Shown piece by piece: positions 7,361 to 7,505 of a DNA stretch of 7,505 nt; within the stretch, counting starts at the first letter, position 1, and each line of letters opens with the position of its first letter. Below the pieces are notes generated by a model. The model worked only from the letters and a program-made list of their open reading frames with translations, was not told the origin of the DNA and ran no database searches. The translations under genes and the position numbers were made by a program. This stretch comes from Flavobacteriaceae bacterium (GTDB lineage Bacteria > Bacteroidota > Bacteroidia > Flavobacteriales > Flavobacteriaceae): NCBI GenBank assembly GCA_013042255.1, contig JABDQK010000107.1, positions 1 through 7,505 on the forward strand, written 5' to 3'.

Positions 7361-7505
7361 GAGGTAAGTTTAAAATGAACGGTATCTCCAAAAGTCCTTT
7401 GAGCGAGGTGATTGGAGGATTTTTCTGAGAGTTGCAGGATACGTGGATATCCACCTGTTGTCTGGCCATCACGCATGAGGATAATCAATTTACCCCCGGG
7501 AGTTA
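7357..7505 (-). CDS. pxpC: 5-oxoprolinase subunit C / biotin-dependent carboxyltransferase family protein, C-terminal fragment
   Basis: The last 48 codons of a gene entering from the right edge on the minus strand, ending with TAA at 7359-7357. Visible are KLIILMRDGQTTGGYPRI and, near the end, FGDTVHFKL. The pattern (I/V)-L-x-x-D-x-Q-T-x-G-G-Y-P-R-I followed by a closing G-D-x-V-x-F is typical of the C-terminus of the KipA/PxpC and urea amidolyase-type family, which with PxpA and PxpB cleaves 5-oxoproline to glutamate with ATP. In this motif family the segment lies in the catalytic domain. Only about a sixth of the usual 300 or so residues is present, so the exact member (PxpC or an allophanate hydrolase-related carboxylase part) is not settled. 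The gene converges on the nitroreductase gene with a 4-base overlap, so no intergenic terminator fits between them. Confidence 0.8.
   Translation of the reverse strand, partial: TPGGKLIILMRDGQTTGGYPRILQLSEKSSNHLAQRTFGDTVHFKLTS

Noticed and set aside
7354..7373. Direct repeat AGTTTAA at 7354-7360 and 7367-7373
   Set aside because: Seven AT-rich bases repeated once across two gene ends; expected by chance and with no attachment-site or element features nearby.
1..7505. Mobile element, phage, defence system or CRISPR content
   Set aside because: Every sizeable stretch is covered by housekeeping or common metabolic genes; no transposase, integrase, repeat array or tRNA boundary was seen.

Overview
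The window looks like ordinary chromosomal DNA from a member of the Bacteroidota, most likely the family Flavobacteriaceae. I infer this from the protein sequences (IlvD and IlvBN of the type I associate with flavobacteria, a long class II IlvC), the gene order ilvD-ilvB-ilvN-ilvC, the scarcity of Shine-Dalgarno sequences, and a good TAnnTTTG (Bacteroidota -7 type) element in front of ilvD. The genus cannot be fixed by reading alone.

Minus strand, about 5016 down to 1: a branched-chain amino acid operon. In transcription order it holds ilvD (dihydroxy-acid dehydratase), ilvB and ilvN (large and small subunits of acetolactate synthase) and ilvC (ketol-acid reductoisomerase, cut by the left edge). 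Gaps are 38, 5 and 22 bases, so they are almost certainly one transcript. Together they turn pyruvate (or pyruvate plus 2-oxobutyrate) into the 2-oxo acids that precede valine, leucine and isoleucine; only the final transamination is missing here. Visible catalytic, cofactor and probable feedback residues are intact.

Between about 5017 and 5246: a roughly 230-base AT-rich divergent intergenic region. It holds a likely ilvD promoter element, a weaker candidate element directly against the start of the opposite gene, and three short perfect inverted repeats that could be operators.

Plus strand, 5247 to 7360: a two-gene unit, a class 3-type NAD(P)-dependent aldehyde dehydrogenase followed by a nitroreductase-family flavoprotein with a hydrophobic insertion. 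Their stop and start codons overlap (TAATG), which suggests translational coupling. The substrates are unknown.

Right edge, 7357 to 7505, minus strand: the last 48 codons of a gene that fits the C-terminus of 5-oxoprolinase subunit C (PxpC/KipA, biotin-dependent carboxyltransferase family). It overlaps the nitroreductase gene tail to tail by 4 bases.

I see no mobile element, CRISPR array, tRNA or rRNA, and no convincing new system. The points worth a second look are the forced TTG start of ilvD, the palindrome cluster in the divergent promoter region, the coupled dehydrogenase-nitroreductase pair, and the tail-to-tail gene overlap.
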